64,000 nt of DNA, from positions 78,659,299 through 78,723,298 of the forward strand of contig NW_026622763.1 of the NCBI RefSeq assembly GCF_023065955.2. Reading direction: 5' to 3'. A program made the position numbers and the translations under genes. The DNA is from Ursus arctos. Taxonomy: Eukaryota; Chordata; Mammalia; Carnivora; Ursidae. Shown in pieces: positions 1 through 13,317 of the stretch. The notes beneath the pieces are model-generated. The model had not been told where the DNA came from. It did no database searches and was given only the letters and a program-made list of their open reading frames with translations. Positions within the stretch are counted from its first letter, which is position 1. The number at the start of each line of letters is the position of its first letter.

Positions 1-1271
1 AACACCCTATGGATGTAGAGCAGCTATGACTCTTAGGGAGGGATAATGTATATTTCAGTTAATTTTCTTCATTTTAGTAACTCAATTTCAGATTTTGATT
101 TCTGACTGCAAGCTTCATTCTGCTAGGCTAGTGGAAAGAAATACTAACCTCAGTCCTTCCTGGGGTTTCCCCATCTCTCCCCAGGATTGTGTCACACTTT
201 TGGATCCTGTAATGTTAAGACACTGGGGTAAGCTATCATCAGGTCCTCCCACACCTGGCCAATTCCATTGTTTTTGTCTTCTTCCCCCTTTAGGAATAGT
301 GGCTCTCAGCTACTCCCATCTCAGCTTGGGGCAGCGTATCTTGGGTAAGGCTGTCTCTGGTCCCTTTGGCCTGTGTGCACCCTATAGCCATTCTCTTCCT
401 TCTCTGAGGTCTTGCTGCTTTCCAGGTGATGACACTAGGGAGTGAGGTATCCTCTGCCCCCTGACCTACCTCTTTCTCCCCCTGACCCCTGAGGGAGTCT
501 CTTTAGGGGTGAGGGAAATCCTCTATTCAGCCTCCTTTTTAAGGCTCCCTTTCCCTGGGGGCTTTTGTTATAAAAAGGCAGAAAGACTAATGGGAGTAGT
601 TCTGCCTTTTTCTCTGACACATTCCAATTGTTTAGGACTGAATGGTTCCAATAGAATAGTGGGCAGTGGTCAAATTGCTTGTGGGACAACTGGAATGTAG
701 GATACTTTTTTAGGGGGAACAGATAAGTAGAAGAAGAGAGATAACATTTCCCTAAAGTCATTTCTCCTCCTACTTTGTAAAGATAACACTAATACTCTGA
801 GTCAGTGGTTCTAAGAAAGATGGTTGGAAATCATATGGTTTTATCATTTAATTTTCTACAAGATGGAAAGCATATAACATTTGACCCAAATTGTCTAGTT
901 CACATTTAGTTCCATGGTGAGAATGGAACTAAACCCAAGCCTTTGGGGTCCTTGTCTTTTGTGTTCTCCAGAACATTCTTATATATTGCAAAACTTAGCT
1001 TATTCTAAGGAGAAGAACAAACTGAAAAAGCACATCTTCATCAATGCCAATACAACACTATTTTTGTGGGTTTCAAGACAAAACCCTTTGCCAATATAAC
1101 TAACTGTTCCTGGCAGTTTATTTCCAGGAACTGAAGATGTCATCTAAGGACTTGGAATGCACACAGTGAATCACCATTATGTTCTCAGGCTCAGAAGTCC
1201 AGGCCAGCTGCATGGCCAGATGGCTCACTGGTCCCAGTGGGCCTATCTGTTGGCCTGAGAACTAGAAGCAG

Positions 1272-1311
<40 letters not shown>

Positions 1312-1799
1312 AGCCAGTGGCTGCTGCAACTCCAGCTGTTGATATGATTCCAGACATGAACACAATGAGGATCTGGCTGCCAAAAGAATAACACATATTC
1401 TGGGCAGAAGGAGAAATGCCAAGGATCTGATGATTTGTTTCAATAAATGTGTTGTGTCACGAGTATCCAGAAGACAAGTGAAGCTCAGTTGAATTCTTTT
1501 CTTCAGTATCATTCAAAGGGATGTATTTTGTGATTTTGTTGACTTTGCTACTCAAAGTATGCTTCATGGACCAGGAGCATTGGTGTCACTTGGTGTTAGA
1601 AATGCAGAATGTTATGCTCCACCCCAAACCCACTGATGCAGATTCTGCATTTTCAACAAGATCCCCTGGTGATTGGCATGCACCTTAGGATCGAGAAGCA
1701 TTGGAGGCAAACAAAGTCAGATTGTAGTACTGGGTCAGTAGGATTGGGTAGCAAGCTTGGCTGTGGATGCATTGAGGGATGCAAGGAAGAGCAGATTGA
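1..1799. other. Gene-free stretch
   Basis: No gene or nameable repeat is seen apart from the GA microsatellite at 1275-1308. Open frames here are short and lack splice or homology support. No CTLA4 exon is visible. Confidence 0.6.
1275..1308 (+). repeat. (GA)n microsatellite
   Basis: A perfect GA run of about 17 units, not inside a recognised SINE. Confidence 0.95.
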
Positions 1800-1975
1800 G
1801 AGATGAGACCTGGTGCTAGGCCCAATTCTGCCACTTTCCCTTAGGGTAACCCCAGGGGGAAATCACTCCCTTTCCTTGGGCATTGATTTCCTCTTCTTTA
1901 AAATGGAAGACTTGTTACCTCAGGATTGTGGTAAGGATGAAATGAGATACTGCACCAAGAAAATGAACTGTGAAG
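1800..1975 (+). repeat. MIR
   Basis: GCCACTTTCCCTTAGGGTAA, TTGATTTCCTCTTCTTTAAA, then ATGAAATGAGATACTG match the MIR core and 3' part. Confidence 0.65.
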
Positions 1976-2546
1976 TAGAATGCACTTTTCAAATGCAAAA
2001 GGACGAAAATTGTTGTATTTGTTCAGATATGCCTAAAATGGAATTTGGACTTTTTTGACTTTTGAAATGAGTCATAGCACGTTTAAGTCAATTATGATGA
2101 AAACATACGTGACCAGCAAGAGCAGCCTCTGAATCAAGGAAACGTTTCCTCTGAGCCATGTTCCTCAGCTGAACATAGAATTCTGACTCATAAAAATGGA
2201 CACAGTTAAGGTCATGTTTATGAAGTTAGCAATGGTTCTTGGGTGCAAGCTTTTCATTACAACCACCTGGGGAATCTTTAAAAACTATTGTTGTTTGGCT
2301 TCCAACTCAGACGAATTGAATCAGAACCACCAGGGCTGGGATGCAGACATTATATTTTAGAAGCTCTCCAATGATTCTAATGCATAGCCAGGGTTTAGAG
2401 CCACAGATGAAGTGCTCATTAGAACAAGTTGCTCTGTGCAGTTGAACATTTCTTGTCGTGGCCAACTGTGGAATTAAACTAGGACAGGGAAAAAGTTCTG
2501 TATTTCCTCCTCGTGTTTCCAGAACTCCTCTTAAAGAAGTTTATTT

Positions 2547-2778
2547 TAAAATGTGAACTTGGAGGGGGCACCTGGGTGGCACAGCGGTTGATCGTCTGCC
2601 TTTGGCTCAGGGCGTGATCCCGGCGTTACGGGAACGAGTCCCACATCAGGCTCTTCCGCTGTGAGCCTGCTTCTTCCTCTCCCACTCCCCCTGCTTGTGT
2701 TCCCTCTCTCGCTGGCTGTCTCTCTCTGTCGAATAAATAAATAAAATCTTTAAAAAAAAATAAAATGTGAACTTGGAG
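2547..2778 (+). mobile_element. Can-SINE with 18-bp target duplication
   Basis: The SINE body is 2565-2760: tRNA-like head GGGGCACCTGGGTGGC, CT-rich middle and A-rich tail. The perfect duplication TAAAATGTGAACTTGGAG flanks it (2547-2564 and 2761-2778). The intact duplication marks a recent insertion. Confidence 0.97.
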
Positions 2779-5700
2779 AACTGCGAAAGAAGCTAATGAT
2801 TCCATTTTACAGCAACAGCAACTCTGAACATAAGACATTCTTTGGGTTTTCTGCTATGATGTGATGTGGTCAAGTGGGGCGTCACAGTTCCTGTTTATTA
2901 GGCTTTATCAATGAGATCAGTCAACAGAGGGGCGCTGAGAACTAAGGAATGGGCACTTGGACCAGAGGAAGCCCAACAAAAAAGAAAATGTGGTTTAGGA
3001 AAAGACTGAAGAATATGAGCCAGGAAAGAAGCCTCACTTGAAGATTAGCCAGCATTATTTGGGATGGCCACAGTAGGTTACTTCAGAGCCAGATAGACCT
3101 TCTGAAGCCTTGCGTCTCTGCTCTGGGTCACTGAGGACATAGACACTCATACAGGGCTTTTTTTTTTTTTCTTTCACCCTAGGGACCACCTCTTTTCTGA
3201 CTAGAGCTTAGCTTAGCTGAGGATGTGGTTGGCCTCTCTCACACCATTCCCAAGGAATGTGGTGAGAAAGCCTCCATCTTTTGAGTATAAGCCCGTTCCT
3301 TAACACGGAAGCTGTATGCCTCGAGGAGGAACCAGGGTATAATGGTTAGATGTTCTGTACCACCTAAACTTCTTTGTCTTCTGAAGCATGAGACATCATG
3401 ACATTGGCTATGTGAAGCGCCATGCTCTGTCTCCTGTGTACATAAATGGAGATATACTTCATTCAGTTTCTTTTTCCCAAACAGTCTTTGCCTATCCTTC
3501 CAAATACCCATTGAGCCCAAGATCTACTTGGCCATCCATTGTCAATTAGCATTCACTTGTCTTTGTGGCAGAGGACCTCATCCCTTCATGTATCATCTGA
3601 ACCTTCCTGGTCAAGAATCGGATACTTCATCTTGTCCCTTTCATAACTAGTGCTGGCACATAACACCAAACACACTGACTTAGACCCCCCAAAGCACAGG
3701 TAGCACACACATCCTTCCCTGCTAGGGGTTATTAATTCAGCCTTTCCCACAGATCTTTTCTTATGGGAGTATCTGTCACTGGCTATCATGAAACCAATGG
3801 GATTTCTTTTAAAGTCATCTTCAATGGAGCACATTTACTAATAAAGCAAAAAAAGTGATAGCTTAATTTTTCTCTATTCCTTTTACATAGAAAAAAGAAA
3901 AAATGATACAAGCAGCTGTCTTGAGTGTTGCTTTAAAATGTAAAATATCATTAGCACTAGATTGCTTACATAGGTGCATATGAACCGTTAATACTTATGA
4001 TACTTACCTAGTGTCTGGCACTTTCCTAGTGTCCAGCAGATTTCAAAAAGTGTAGAAAAAAATGAAACAAATGTCTTTTTAAGTTTCTTATATTTTTTCT
4101 CCCTCTCTTCTCCCCTTTCTCAATTTTGAAGAAATGTACGATGGTAACTAGAAGGGACAAACCCTCTAAAATCAGAAGGACAGCCTTACCTTGCAGCCAG
4201 GCTTATAAATTAATGACATTTTGACTTAATTCTAAGTCCCACTTTCCTTTCTTATATAAGGGACAGAGTGTATAACTGTACCTACTACCCAATGTTATTG
4301 TGAGGTTTCAAGGTAGTAATGTCCTTGGCCTTGTCAGTAGTAGGATTTTAAGCAATCACAACACAAGTCTTTTTTTTCCCTCATATAAAATTAATGCAAT
4401 CATGTCTCCAAATATCAGAGCATTTAATTCTTACTTAAAAACCCCACAAAACACTTATTCCCTGAGATTAAAATATATAGAATCTCTATTTTAATGTAAT
4501 AATATTGCCTGGAACACTATTAGCCAAGATTCCTAACCCCATGCCCACCCCCTCACTATTCTCTTCCCCTTGCTTGGGGTCTTGCAGTTTGCTCCTGCTG
4601 GTTCCTGACGCTGTGTACCTGTTATGGTGGTAGTGAGCCTGTTCCAGAGGGGTGCATCCAGAGAGGCCAACTCTACTAAGCTGAGACGAATTCAGTTCCC
4701 GCACAATAGCCTAGACAGTAAGCAGATACTGGGCATTTCTACCTCTGTCTCTTTCATTGAATTTATAGCCCGGTCCCAAATACTACCTCTGTCTCTTTCA
4801 TTGAATTTATAGCCCGGTCCCAAATAATGTTGCTTTCAGTCTTTCATTCCTTGTCATAATTCTGAAGGAGGTCAGGCAGACAAAATGCCATTTCTGGGGC
4901 CTTGAGAATCAAATGCTCTGTCTCCTTTTTTTTTTTTTAATCTGTCAGAAGGTAGAGATGAATTCTTAGGTAGGAGAAGGTGGTCACATGCACCCCTTGG
5001 GGAGGTTTCCAGGTAAATTATTTGGTAGGAAGAAGGTTGTCAGCCTAGAAGGGTGTAACCAGATTTCATCTCCAAAGTGTGGTAATTAACCAGCCTCTTT
5101 TTAATTTTTTAAAAACAGGATATCGTTGCTCAGGTGTGTTACATTTGTGGTCTTATTGGGTGTTCTTCCTAACGTCGGTTCTGGCACAAGCCATAGAAAT
5201 ACTGGCCAAGCCTCCTTCCTGTCTCTGGTTGGACTCTAGACTACGTAAGCTGTTAGACGGCCTAAAAAGTCACTAAAGATGCAGTCCAGGCAATGGATTT
5301 GCAAAATGTACTTTTCCTAAAAATAATCCCTGTTCATCACACAAAGATTTCAGAAGAAATTGTATTTAAGGCTGTGCATAGAACCTTCATTTTCATGGGG
5401 CCTCTCTTGATTTCTTTAAATAGTCAGTTCCTCATCAGTCTTTCACTTCCCATTAGAAAGTGCTGACATTACTTCAAATCTTTTGCAAACTTACTACTCT
5501 ACGTGACTTCTGTAGAGCTCCTTATTTTTTCTTCCTGTTATTTCGATTTTTGAACATTTACAAGGTGCTAGGTGTCAACACCAATTAACCCCAACTATAG
5601 ACCTTTAGTCTTTTCATAGTGGGGCTCTAAGACCTTTACAGCCATGAACAAAGAGCTCTGTGGTTTTCCCAGATTCCAATCAGTAAGCGAAAGCTTCTCT

Positions 5701-6204
5701 TCCACTCTATTTTCTATTATGCCTTTTCCCCCTTCTTGTTCTACCACACTTGGGAGCACAAGGTTTTGGGGTAATGAAAAATGGCTCCTTTGCATCAAAA
5801 CTTGAGGGCACTTGTTTTCAAGAAAGACCAGAAAAATGTAGAGTTATTCTCATAAAATTCTCTGCCTTTCCAAAATCTTCCTTATGATTTAAGAGTAAAT
5901 TTCTCCAAGCCATATCTTACCTTTTTCTTCTTTTCCCCATTTCATTCTTAAATGTCAGGATTTACATTTCAAATTCTACTGTAAATGAGGTTATTATTTT
6001 AGCTCTAGTTTAGCCACCTTCTTATCCAACTCCAAAAGAATAGGCTCAGAAAGGTCTTGGTACCTCTTCTTTCCCTGGCACCACAGTCCTCCATAGCTTC
6101 TGGGCCAGAGACAGTTGTCAAATATAGATATGTTGGGGGCTGTACGGGCACTAATGCCTCCCTTTCACCCAGACCTAGACATCTCAGAAAGCCAGTGATG
6201 ACAG
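2779..6204. other. Gene-free stretch
   Basis: Single-copy-looking, AT-rich DNA with the 44-bp tandem duplication at 4.74 kb. No gene is supported. Confidence 0.6.
4739..4826 (+). repeat. Perfect 44-bp tandem duplication
   Basis: Two identical 44-bp copies (4739-4782 and 4783-4826) begin CTACCTCTGTCTC and end GGTCCCAAATA. The identity implies a recent event. Confidence 0.98.
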
Positions 6205-6709
6205 ATCATGATGGTTTATTTTGTGTCACCTCAACTGGGCCATGGGGTGCCCAGGTATTTGGTCAAATATTATTCAGGTGTGTCTGTGAGGGTGTTTATA
6301 GATGAGATTAACATTTAAATTGGTAAACTGAGAAAAGAAGATTGCACTCCCTAATGTAAGATCTTTTCAATCAGTTGAAGACCTAAATACAACAAAAAGG
6401 CTGACCCTCTTGCCAGTAAGAAGGAACTTTTCCTGCCTGATTGCCTTCAACCTGGGACATTGGTTTTTTTCTGCATGCATTTGAACTGTAACACTGGCTG
6501 TCTTTTGTTTCAAGCCTGCCAGTATTCAGACAGGAACTATACATTGACTTTTCTGGGTCTCCAGTTACCTGACTATTTGTCAGCCTCCATAATGGAATAA
6601 GTCAATTCTTTATAATCTCTCTCTCCCAATCTCTCAATCTCCCTTCCCCCCCATTTCTCTCTCATCCTATTGGTTATATTTCTTTGAAGAACATTGATCC
6701 ATACACAGA
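6205..6709 (+). repeat. Ancient LTR-like interspersed repeat
   Basis: TGTGTCACCTCAACTGGGCC, then GGTGTGTCTGTGAGGGTGTT, GAGATTAACATTTAAAT, and a 3' end near CTATTGGTTATATTTC match a repeat common in mammals with an AATAAATCTC-type end. I cannot assign the family with certainty. Confidence 0.65.
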
Positions 6710-6844
6710 CGTAGTGATTTTATGCCTGGATATAACAAAATCTTGGTGTTCAAAGGGAAAATCTTGACTTCTAGATTTTCACGGTTAAATATTGTTAGGA
6801 GACTGTGTCTCCTAGCGTGTGGATCTTGAATCATGTGTTTTCAT

Positions 6845-7010
6845 GTATAGACTTGGATTCAAGACTGGTTTCTAATCTCATCTCTGCCACCAAGTAGTTG
6901 TGTGATTAGGGACAAGTTACTTCTCTCTGGGTTCCATTTTCTCATCCACAGTATGAAGGAATTACAGCATATTATCCCTGCTGTCTCTTTTGCCTCTAAA
7001 ATCTTATGAT
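6845..7010 (+). repeat. MIR
   Basis: CTCATCTCTGCCACCAAGTA, GACAAGTTACTTCTCTCTGG and CATTTTCTCATCCACAGT match the MIR core. Confidence 0.65.
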
Positions 7011-7537
7011 TTTCAAAGCTAAAGTAATTAATACTCATTCAGATCATCTTTATAAATTGAAAACTGGGAGGGGTTTGAAGAGGATAAAGGGAAGGGCAGG
7101 GTATGTAAGGATCTGGGGAAACATGTGCCATCTTATCTCTTGAAGTATTCTCTTTATTGCTCCTCTCATCTACTCTGAACTCATTACCATCTGGATCAAT
7201 TAGAATTGGGGCTTTAAGCTACAGGTAACTGGAAATGCTGATGCAGATTGGCCTAAACACCCACAAAAGTTGTTATCCTACATAGCAGTAGGTTCAGAGG
7301 CAGGATGGGCTCCAGACGCAGTGCAGTTAGGGCTCTGGTTTCACTTCCCTGTGGCCTCCTGGTTCTCCCTTCTCTGTGTTGATATATATGGCAAGATGGC
7401 TGCACTAGTTTTTTGGGGGCAGTAGAGATGAGGAAACTTTTCTCAAGAGCCTTCAATGGATTTTCCCCTGTATCTCATTGGCTAGAATTGGCCATGCCCT
7501 CTTCTAAAGCAGCTACTGACAAAGGGAATGAAGAATT

Positions 7538-7763
7538 ATGACAGGCTAGCCAAGAAGTTTGCAAGCTATAGCTTGTGGGTTACATCCAGCCTTGGACCTA
7601 TTTTTATATGGTCCATGATCTAAAAAAAGTTTTTGTACATTTTAAAAGGGTTACAAAAACAAAACCAAAAACAAAGAATATGTGACAGGGACTCCTATAG
7701 CTGAAAACCATAAAATATTTACTATCTGGTCCTTTCAAGTGAAAGTTTGCTAACCCTTAGCTT
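7538..7763 (+). mobile_element. hAT-type non-autonomous DNA transposon remnant
   Basis: AAGTTTGCAAGCTATAGC with GGGTTACATCCAGCC at one end and AAAATATTTACTATCTGG then AAAGTTTGCTAACCC at the other resemble the terminal parts of a Charlie/MER-type element with AGTTTGC inverted ends. Subfamily not assigned. Confidence 0.6.
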
Positions 7764-8390
7764 AGATGAATCAGGATCTATCTCTGGAGCTGAGAATGGG
7801 ATCAACTGTCCTCTGAGGTGCATGAGAGGGAGGGGAGATATCTGAACACAATTGACTCCTGTTAGAGGAAGGGAGAAATGGATGCTGGTTTTGTGGGCAG
7901 CCAACTGGGTCCACAAACACTACCTCTTCTCAGCCTCTCCACTTCTCTCAGATGTGGGAGGTAGGTCTGCACTGCCAAACCAAAACACTGGCAGTGATCT
8001 ATTGCGTAGAAACTCTGAAGATACCATTTCTTCCCAGATGGGAAGTATTTTCTGTCCTGAATGTTCTGCTTTCTCTGTTTTTAAACTGATTTTCATGTAA
8101 TGGTCAGCTCTTGTTTTTCCTGGTGGAGATCTTGAACAGATTATATTCAGAATGTAGACACAGACCCATTCTCCCAGGCACACACTCACTCACTCACACA
8201 TGTAAACACAGTGACACATGGACATACAAAGAGAAACCCACCCTGAGCCACTCACTCAGAGGACATTCAATGAACCTTTAAGAAAGTAAACCTGTGCACA
8301 CTATTATCAGGGCTTTTAAAGGGAAAGGCTAATTGCAGTTCCTGGTTGTATTAGGACTAACTGAGCCTATGTCTAACTGATAATATTTCT

Positions 8391-8601
8391 TTTCTTTTTT
8401 TTTCTAAAAGATTTATTTATTTATTTGACAGAGTGAGAACGAGAGGTGGGGGATCGCCTAGCGGAGGGAGAGAGAGGAGAATCTCAAGCAGACTCCCGCT
8501 GAGCTTCGAGCCTGACACTGGGCACAACCTCATGACTCTGAGATCATGACCCCAGCCGAAACAAGGGTCAGATGCTAGCTGACTGAGCCACACAGGTGCT
8601 C
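8391..8601 (-). mobile_element. Can-SINE, reverse orientation
   Basis: A T-rich tail and AAGATTTATTTATT start leads to GAGCCACACAGGTGCTC at the tRNA-like head. It is flanked by CTAACTGATAATATTTCT (8373-8390) and a 17/18 match at 8602-8619. Confidence 0.95.
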
Positions 8602-9117
8602 CTAACTGATAGTATTTCTAATTAGACACATGTGCTCTTTTCTGAGTGCCCTAGTATCCCACTGAGTGTCATGGTTGTTAAATAGACCCAGAAGCAAAGA
8701 AGACCCTGTAAACACCCTTTGAGAGTGCTGGTCTTTGAGCATTGTTGTTTATGACCCTAACAGAGCTTGTGTTGGGGATTAGAATTCACAGACACGAAGA
8801 CCTGAATACTAATAAGCATTCATTTTCTTTAAGCCTGTTATTGACTTTGGCATATCATTCCATATTTTGCAGTTCTATAAATTCTTAAAACCAACTGAGG
8901 ACACTGTCATCACAGCCTCTGCAGAGCTGGCAAAGAATAGTGAGAGTGAAACACAGCCTGGCTGTGCCACCAGAAATTCATAGCTGAAATTTATTCTGCA
9001 TATGCTCTGTATGCTGAGCAAGGACATGGTTTTCCTCACCCTCTACTAAGACTTTCAAGGGGAAAGTAAATAGTAAAGCACTTTAAAGAGATTATAAAGC
9101 AAAGCACCTTCCCATTA

Positions 9118-9260
9118 TTAAATCACTCGTTAAACACATATTTATTTATTGCACTGATATATGGCAGATCCAGTTGTAGGCTCTGTCAATGCAGCAGGAA
9201 AGAAGCAGAGAAGGATTCCTACCCTCATAGGGTTTACACTCTAGTAGCTTGGAAGTAAAA
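9118..9260 (+). repeat. L2-like fragment
   Basis: ATATTTATTTATTGCACTGA then ACCCTCATAGGGTTTACACT match the L2 3' region. Confidence 0.55.
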
Positions 9261-9304
9261 TTTGGGAGTTGCAATATCTATGTGGTATTTAAAGCATGAG
9301 ACTA

Positions 9305-9510
9305 GGGGTGCCTGGGTGGCACAGCGTTTGGGCGTCTGCCTTCGGCTCAGGGCGTAATCCCGGCGTTATGGGATCGAGCCCCACATCAGGCTCCTCTGCT
9401 ATGAGCCTGCTTCTTCCTCTCCCGCTCCCCCTGCTTGTGTTCCCTCTCTCGCTGGCTGTCTCTCTCTCTCTGTCAAATAAATAAATAAAATCTTAAAAAA
9501 AAAAAAATAA
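9305..9510 (+). mobile_element. Can-SINE
   Basis: The head is GGGGTGCCTGGGTGGCACAG, with CAGGGCGTAATCCCGGCG, CT repeats and an AAATAAATAAAATCTTAAA tail. It is flanked by AAAGCATGAGACT and AAAACATGAGACT. Confidence 0.96.
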
Positions 9511-9524
9511 AACATGAGACTGGA

Positions 9525-10673
9525 TAAGATCACCAAAGAGTGAATGTAGATAGAAAAGAAATTTGCAGTGACTGAGGCCCACTAGCAACACACGATAGGA
9601 TGGATGAAGAAGACACTGAGAAAGAGCAGCTTGTGGGATGGAGAAAAGCCAGGAGAGTGAGCTATTATGTAAACTAAGTGGAATATTTCAAAGAGGAGAA
9701 AACACACAGATGCATCTGATGCTGACAGGTTGAGTACAAATAGGGCTGAAAATTAAACACAGAATTTCATTACATGGAGGTTATTGTTGATCCTGGTAAA
9801 AACAATTTTGGTGGAAGGGTGGGGAGAAAGGACTTGACTCAAGTGTGTTCAAGAAAGAGTGAAAAGAGAAATAAATAGCCAGGGTGGGGGTGTGGGGGGA
9901 AAGCCGTATAAAAGCAATGTTCTGTAAAGGATATTACCTATCTAGTCTTTTTGTTCTTCCCCCCCAATACCAAAATCATGACTATAATTGAAAGCTGTAG
10001 GCTGTTAGATAAAAATATTAGCCTCCAACAATTCTCAAAGTTTGTTTTTTTTAAACTTGGAATTTTAGGCAAGGATTGTATTAAGTTAGGATACTAATTT
10101 GGTTGCTATAATGAAGGTCAAAATAGCAATGGAACAAGACAGAAACATTTCTCTCCTACATAAAGGTCTGAGTGAAAACATTCAATGATGTTGGGGGCCT
10201 GGGGTCCCTCTTTTTCTGCCAGGCTGGACCATGGCTTCCATCTTGGGGTCTGTGATGGCTACTGTAACTTCCACCATGACTTCCACATTCCAACAAGTAG
10301 GAATGAGAGAGAGAGTATATTGTTATCTTTTTAAGGGTATGACCTGTAAGTTGCACGTAACATTTTCTCACTTCCTATTGGCCAGAATCGAGTCATCTTC
10401 CATGCCTATGGCTGAGAAATGTAGGCTTTATCTGTGTAGTTATAGGCCCAGATTAATCTATTACTAAAAAAGAAAAAGAGAAGATATGTGTGTGTAGTGG
10501 TGATGGTAGGGGGGCAAAGACTAATTAAAACTGCGGCTATGGAATGAAAACTTTATACATTTTTTTCCTGATACAGCTAACTTGAGCATAACTATATTTG
10601 ACAAATAATGAATAATCTACAGTAGGGTCTTAATATTAAACTTCAACTTTTCTTCATTAGGAATTAGCCATCA
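9525..10673. other. Gene-free stretch with an unassigned repeat
   Basis: The stretch 10.085-10.47 kb (CATTTTCTCACTTCCTATTG then GGCCAGAATC) reads like an old interspersed repeat whose family I cannot name. The rest shows nothing recognisable. Confidence 0.4.
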
Positions 10674-10689
10674 GGTCGTGCTGCTCGTG

Positions 10690-10881
10690 GGATGTCTGGA
10701 TGGCTTAGTCGGTGAAGCCTCTGCCTTCAGCTCAGGTCATGATCCCAGGGTCCTGGGACTGAGTCCTGCATCGGGCTCCTTGCTCCGTTGGGAGCCTGCT
10801 TCTCCCTCTGCCTGCCCCCCGCCCCCCACTTGTGCGCTCTCTCTCTGACAAATAAATAAAACCTTAAAAAAAAAAAAATAA
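10690..10881 (+). mobile_element. Can-SINE, diverged head
   Basis: The body TCTGGATGGCTTAGTCGG through AATAAATAAAACCTTAAA is flanked by AGGTCGTGCTGCTCGT (10674-10689) and AGGTCATGCTGCTTGT (10882-10897), a 14/16 match. Confidence 0.93.
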
Positions 10882-11114
10882 AGGTCATGCTGCTTGTTTG
10901 CTGTGCCACAACAGTTATTTCCTTGTGTTCAGCTTGCATCTTATATCTATCTATTGTATAAAATTCTTGTGTTCTGAAAATACATCCATTTATTATATAG
11001 TCTACAAAATTCCTGCTGCTTATTTAATAAGGCACAGCTTCTCTATTTTTCTATCTTATCTTGAGATCTGTTACTCCGGTCCATTCTTTCTTACTTTAGT
11101 ATCTTCCCAAAGAA

Positions 11115-11808
11115 CACTTCCTAACTCATTTTATGAGGCCAGTATTATCCTAATACCAAAACCAGACAAAGATAACACAACAAAAGAAGACTACAGACCA
11201 ATATCTCCTAAAATATAGATGCAAAAATCCTCAACGAAATACTGGCAAACCGAATCCACCAGCATATAAGAAAGATTACACACCAGAACTAAATGGGATT
11301 TGTCCCAAGAATGCAAAGTTGGTTCAACACACAAAAATATATCAATGTAATGCATCATATAATGCGTCATACTAATGGAATAAAAGATGGTCTCAGTAGA
11401 TGCAGGAAAGGCATTTGACCAAATCTAAAATTCTTTCATGATAAGAACACCCAACAAAGTAGTATTAAAAGGAAACTTCTTCAAGGTCATCTATGAAAAA
11501 TCCTAGTTAACATGATACTTAGTAGTGAAAGATACTTAATAGTGAAAAACTTTTCTCTTCAGAACAGGAACAAGACAAGGATGCCTTTTCTTACCACTTT
11601 TAATCAACATTGTACTAGAGGTTTTAGTCAGGGAAATTAAGCAAGAAAAACAAATAAAAGCACCCAGATTGGAAAGGAAGAAATAAAACTGTCTCGTTTG
11701 TATATGGCATGATTATATACAGAAAAACCTAAAGAATCCACAAAAAACTATTAGCATTAATACACACGTTCAGCAGGACTGCAGGGTACAAGATCAATAT
11801 ATGAAAAT
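11115..11808 (+). mobile_element. L1 ORF2 reverse transcriptase fragment
   Basis: The first 100 bases translate to the L1 RT motifs IPKPDKD and YRPIS, followed by recognisable L1 text (ATGCAGGAAAGGCATTTGAC, TTACCACTTTTAATCAACAT) broken by frameshifts. The YADD region is degraded. It is dead, 5'- and 3'-truncated, and may relate to the L1 part at 15.55 kb. Confidence 0.88.
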
Positions 11809-13317
11809 GGGTGGTATCTACTCAAAGCATGATGAAGGTAGTCGTTTGCTTCTTTTGGAAAATATCATCACTTTCTGATGGGGGTTCAAACTAAGAAGGC
11901 TCTCCAGTTGCACATGTCAGGGTGCTTCCTATGTAGCGCCAGGAAACCAGCCTGTGCTCACAGCATCTTGGGCTCTTCTGTTCAATTTCATGCTCACAAT
12001 GGAGTCATCTAGTGGTTTTCAAACGCCAGGGCTACAAGGAAGAGTGTTTTTCTTTGACAAAGTTTCACTTGTCTGTAGTGAGATGAGAAAAACATGATTG
12101 ATGTAGGACACCTTTAATTCTACTTAAAGAACTGTCATTATTTTGAGAATGTATTCTTCCTAACATTTTGGTGTCCGAGATACTCTCTTTGTATGACTTT
12201 GTCATGGTAGTTTATACTGGGATCTTTTTTGTTTAGAATTTTTTTTTTTTTACTTAAATACTTGTCATTACTTGGCAAAGTAGAAAGCTAACAAAGTCCC
12301 CCACTAATTAATCAGTTTGTTTTTGAAAATTTTCTTTGAGAAACTCAAGAGTCTGGGAACCATAGGTGGAAGCTACGTTAGCTTAGCTGTGTTTACTGTT
12401 TTCAGGGCTGCACGTTAATTGTATCTTTGTCCTTTGTGGACTCCTCTTCCTTTTTCTCTTCCTCATTTTAGTTAATCTAACAAATTTGTCTCTCCAACTC
12501 TTGTCCATTATGAATTAGAAAATTGTTGGTGATGTGGGAGGAAGGACAAAATAGTTTGAAGGATCTGAGATTGCTTAACTTGGAGTCTTAATATCATTCC
12601 TCAGAGATAGAGAAGTTGTGATGCAGAGGGCATGGACCTTAAATATTTTTGGACATTAAAATAGGAAGAATTGGGTTAAAATTGTTGATCACATGGTTGA
12701 GCAACACAAAGGAATTCATGAAATGGGGCCATTATTAACCTTCGAACAGCCTACAAACATCCAGCTTGGCGTTTTTGTCTCTTTGGAACACTGGCCATGT
12801 GAGTTCAGATCTGTCCAAATCTCGGACACTGAAGCCGGGCCTAGTAACCCCTAGAGAATCATTTCAGCTGTTTGATTACAAAACATTCTGATGACCTATG
12901 CAAAATTCCTGTATGATTTTTACATTATAAAATGGATGACTTTCCATCATAAGGAATTTTCCAAATTCTTAAAGAAAGGTCTACAAATCAGGACTGACCC
13001 ATGGGCAATCATTGAACACTACATCAAAAACTAATGATGTACCGTATGTTGGCTAAATGAACGTAATCATGATAAAAAAAAAAGAAATATGCTTTGACCA
13101 ATGAAGTGACAAAAAACCAAAACAAAATGAAAAAGGATTCATAGTTCGAACTACTTCATTTTTAATATTCTACTGATTTCAATTATTTCATGATTATCTT
13201 GTTCATGAAGATACAAGCTGGTAAACCTGCAGGCAAACCAACAAATATTTAGAGAGCCTGGAGTATTCTTTTTCCTTGTCTTCAGTGTAGTGAAATAAAT
13301 ATTGCTATCTAAAAAGT
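11809..13317. other. Gene-free stretch
   Basis: AT-rich sequence with no recognised gene or repeat. Confidence 0.55.

Noticed and set aside
2565..2640. tRNA-like sequences with Pol III A/B box resemblance (here and at the other Can-SINE heads)
   Set aside because: These are the tRNA-derived heads of Can-SINEs. They do not fold as complete functional tRNAs and are followed by SINE bodies.
10898..11218. 106-residue open frame ending in IPKPDKD...YRPIS
   Set aside because: The end is the reverse transcriptase of a dead L1 fragment; the preceding part is unrelated sequence. Listed as a mobile element, not a gene.
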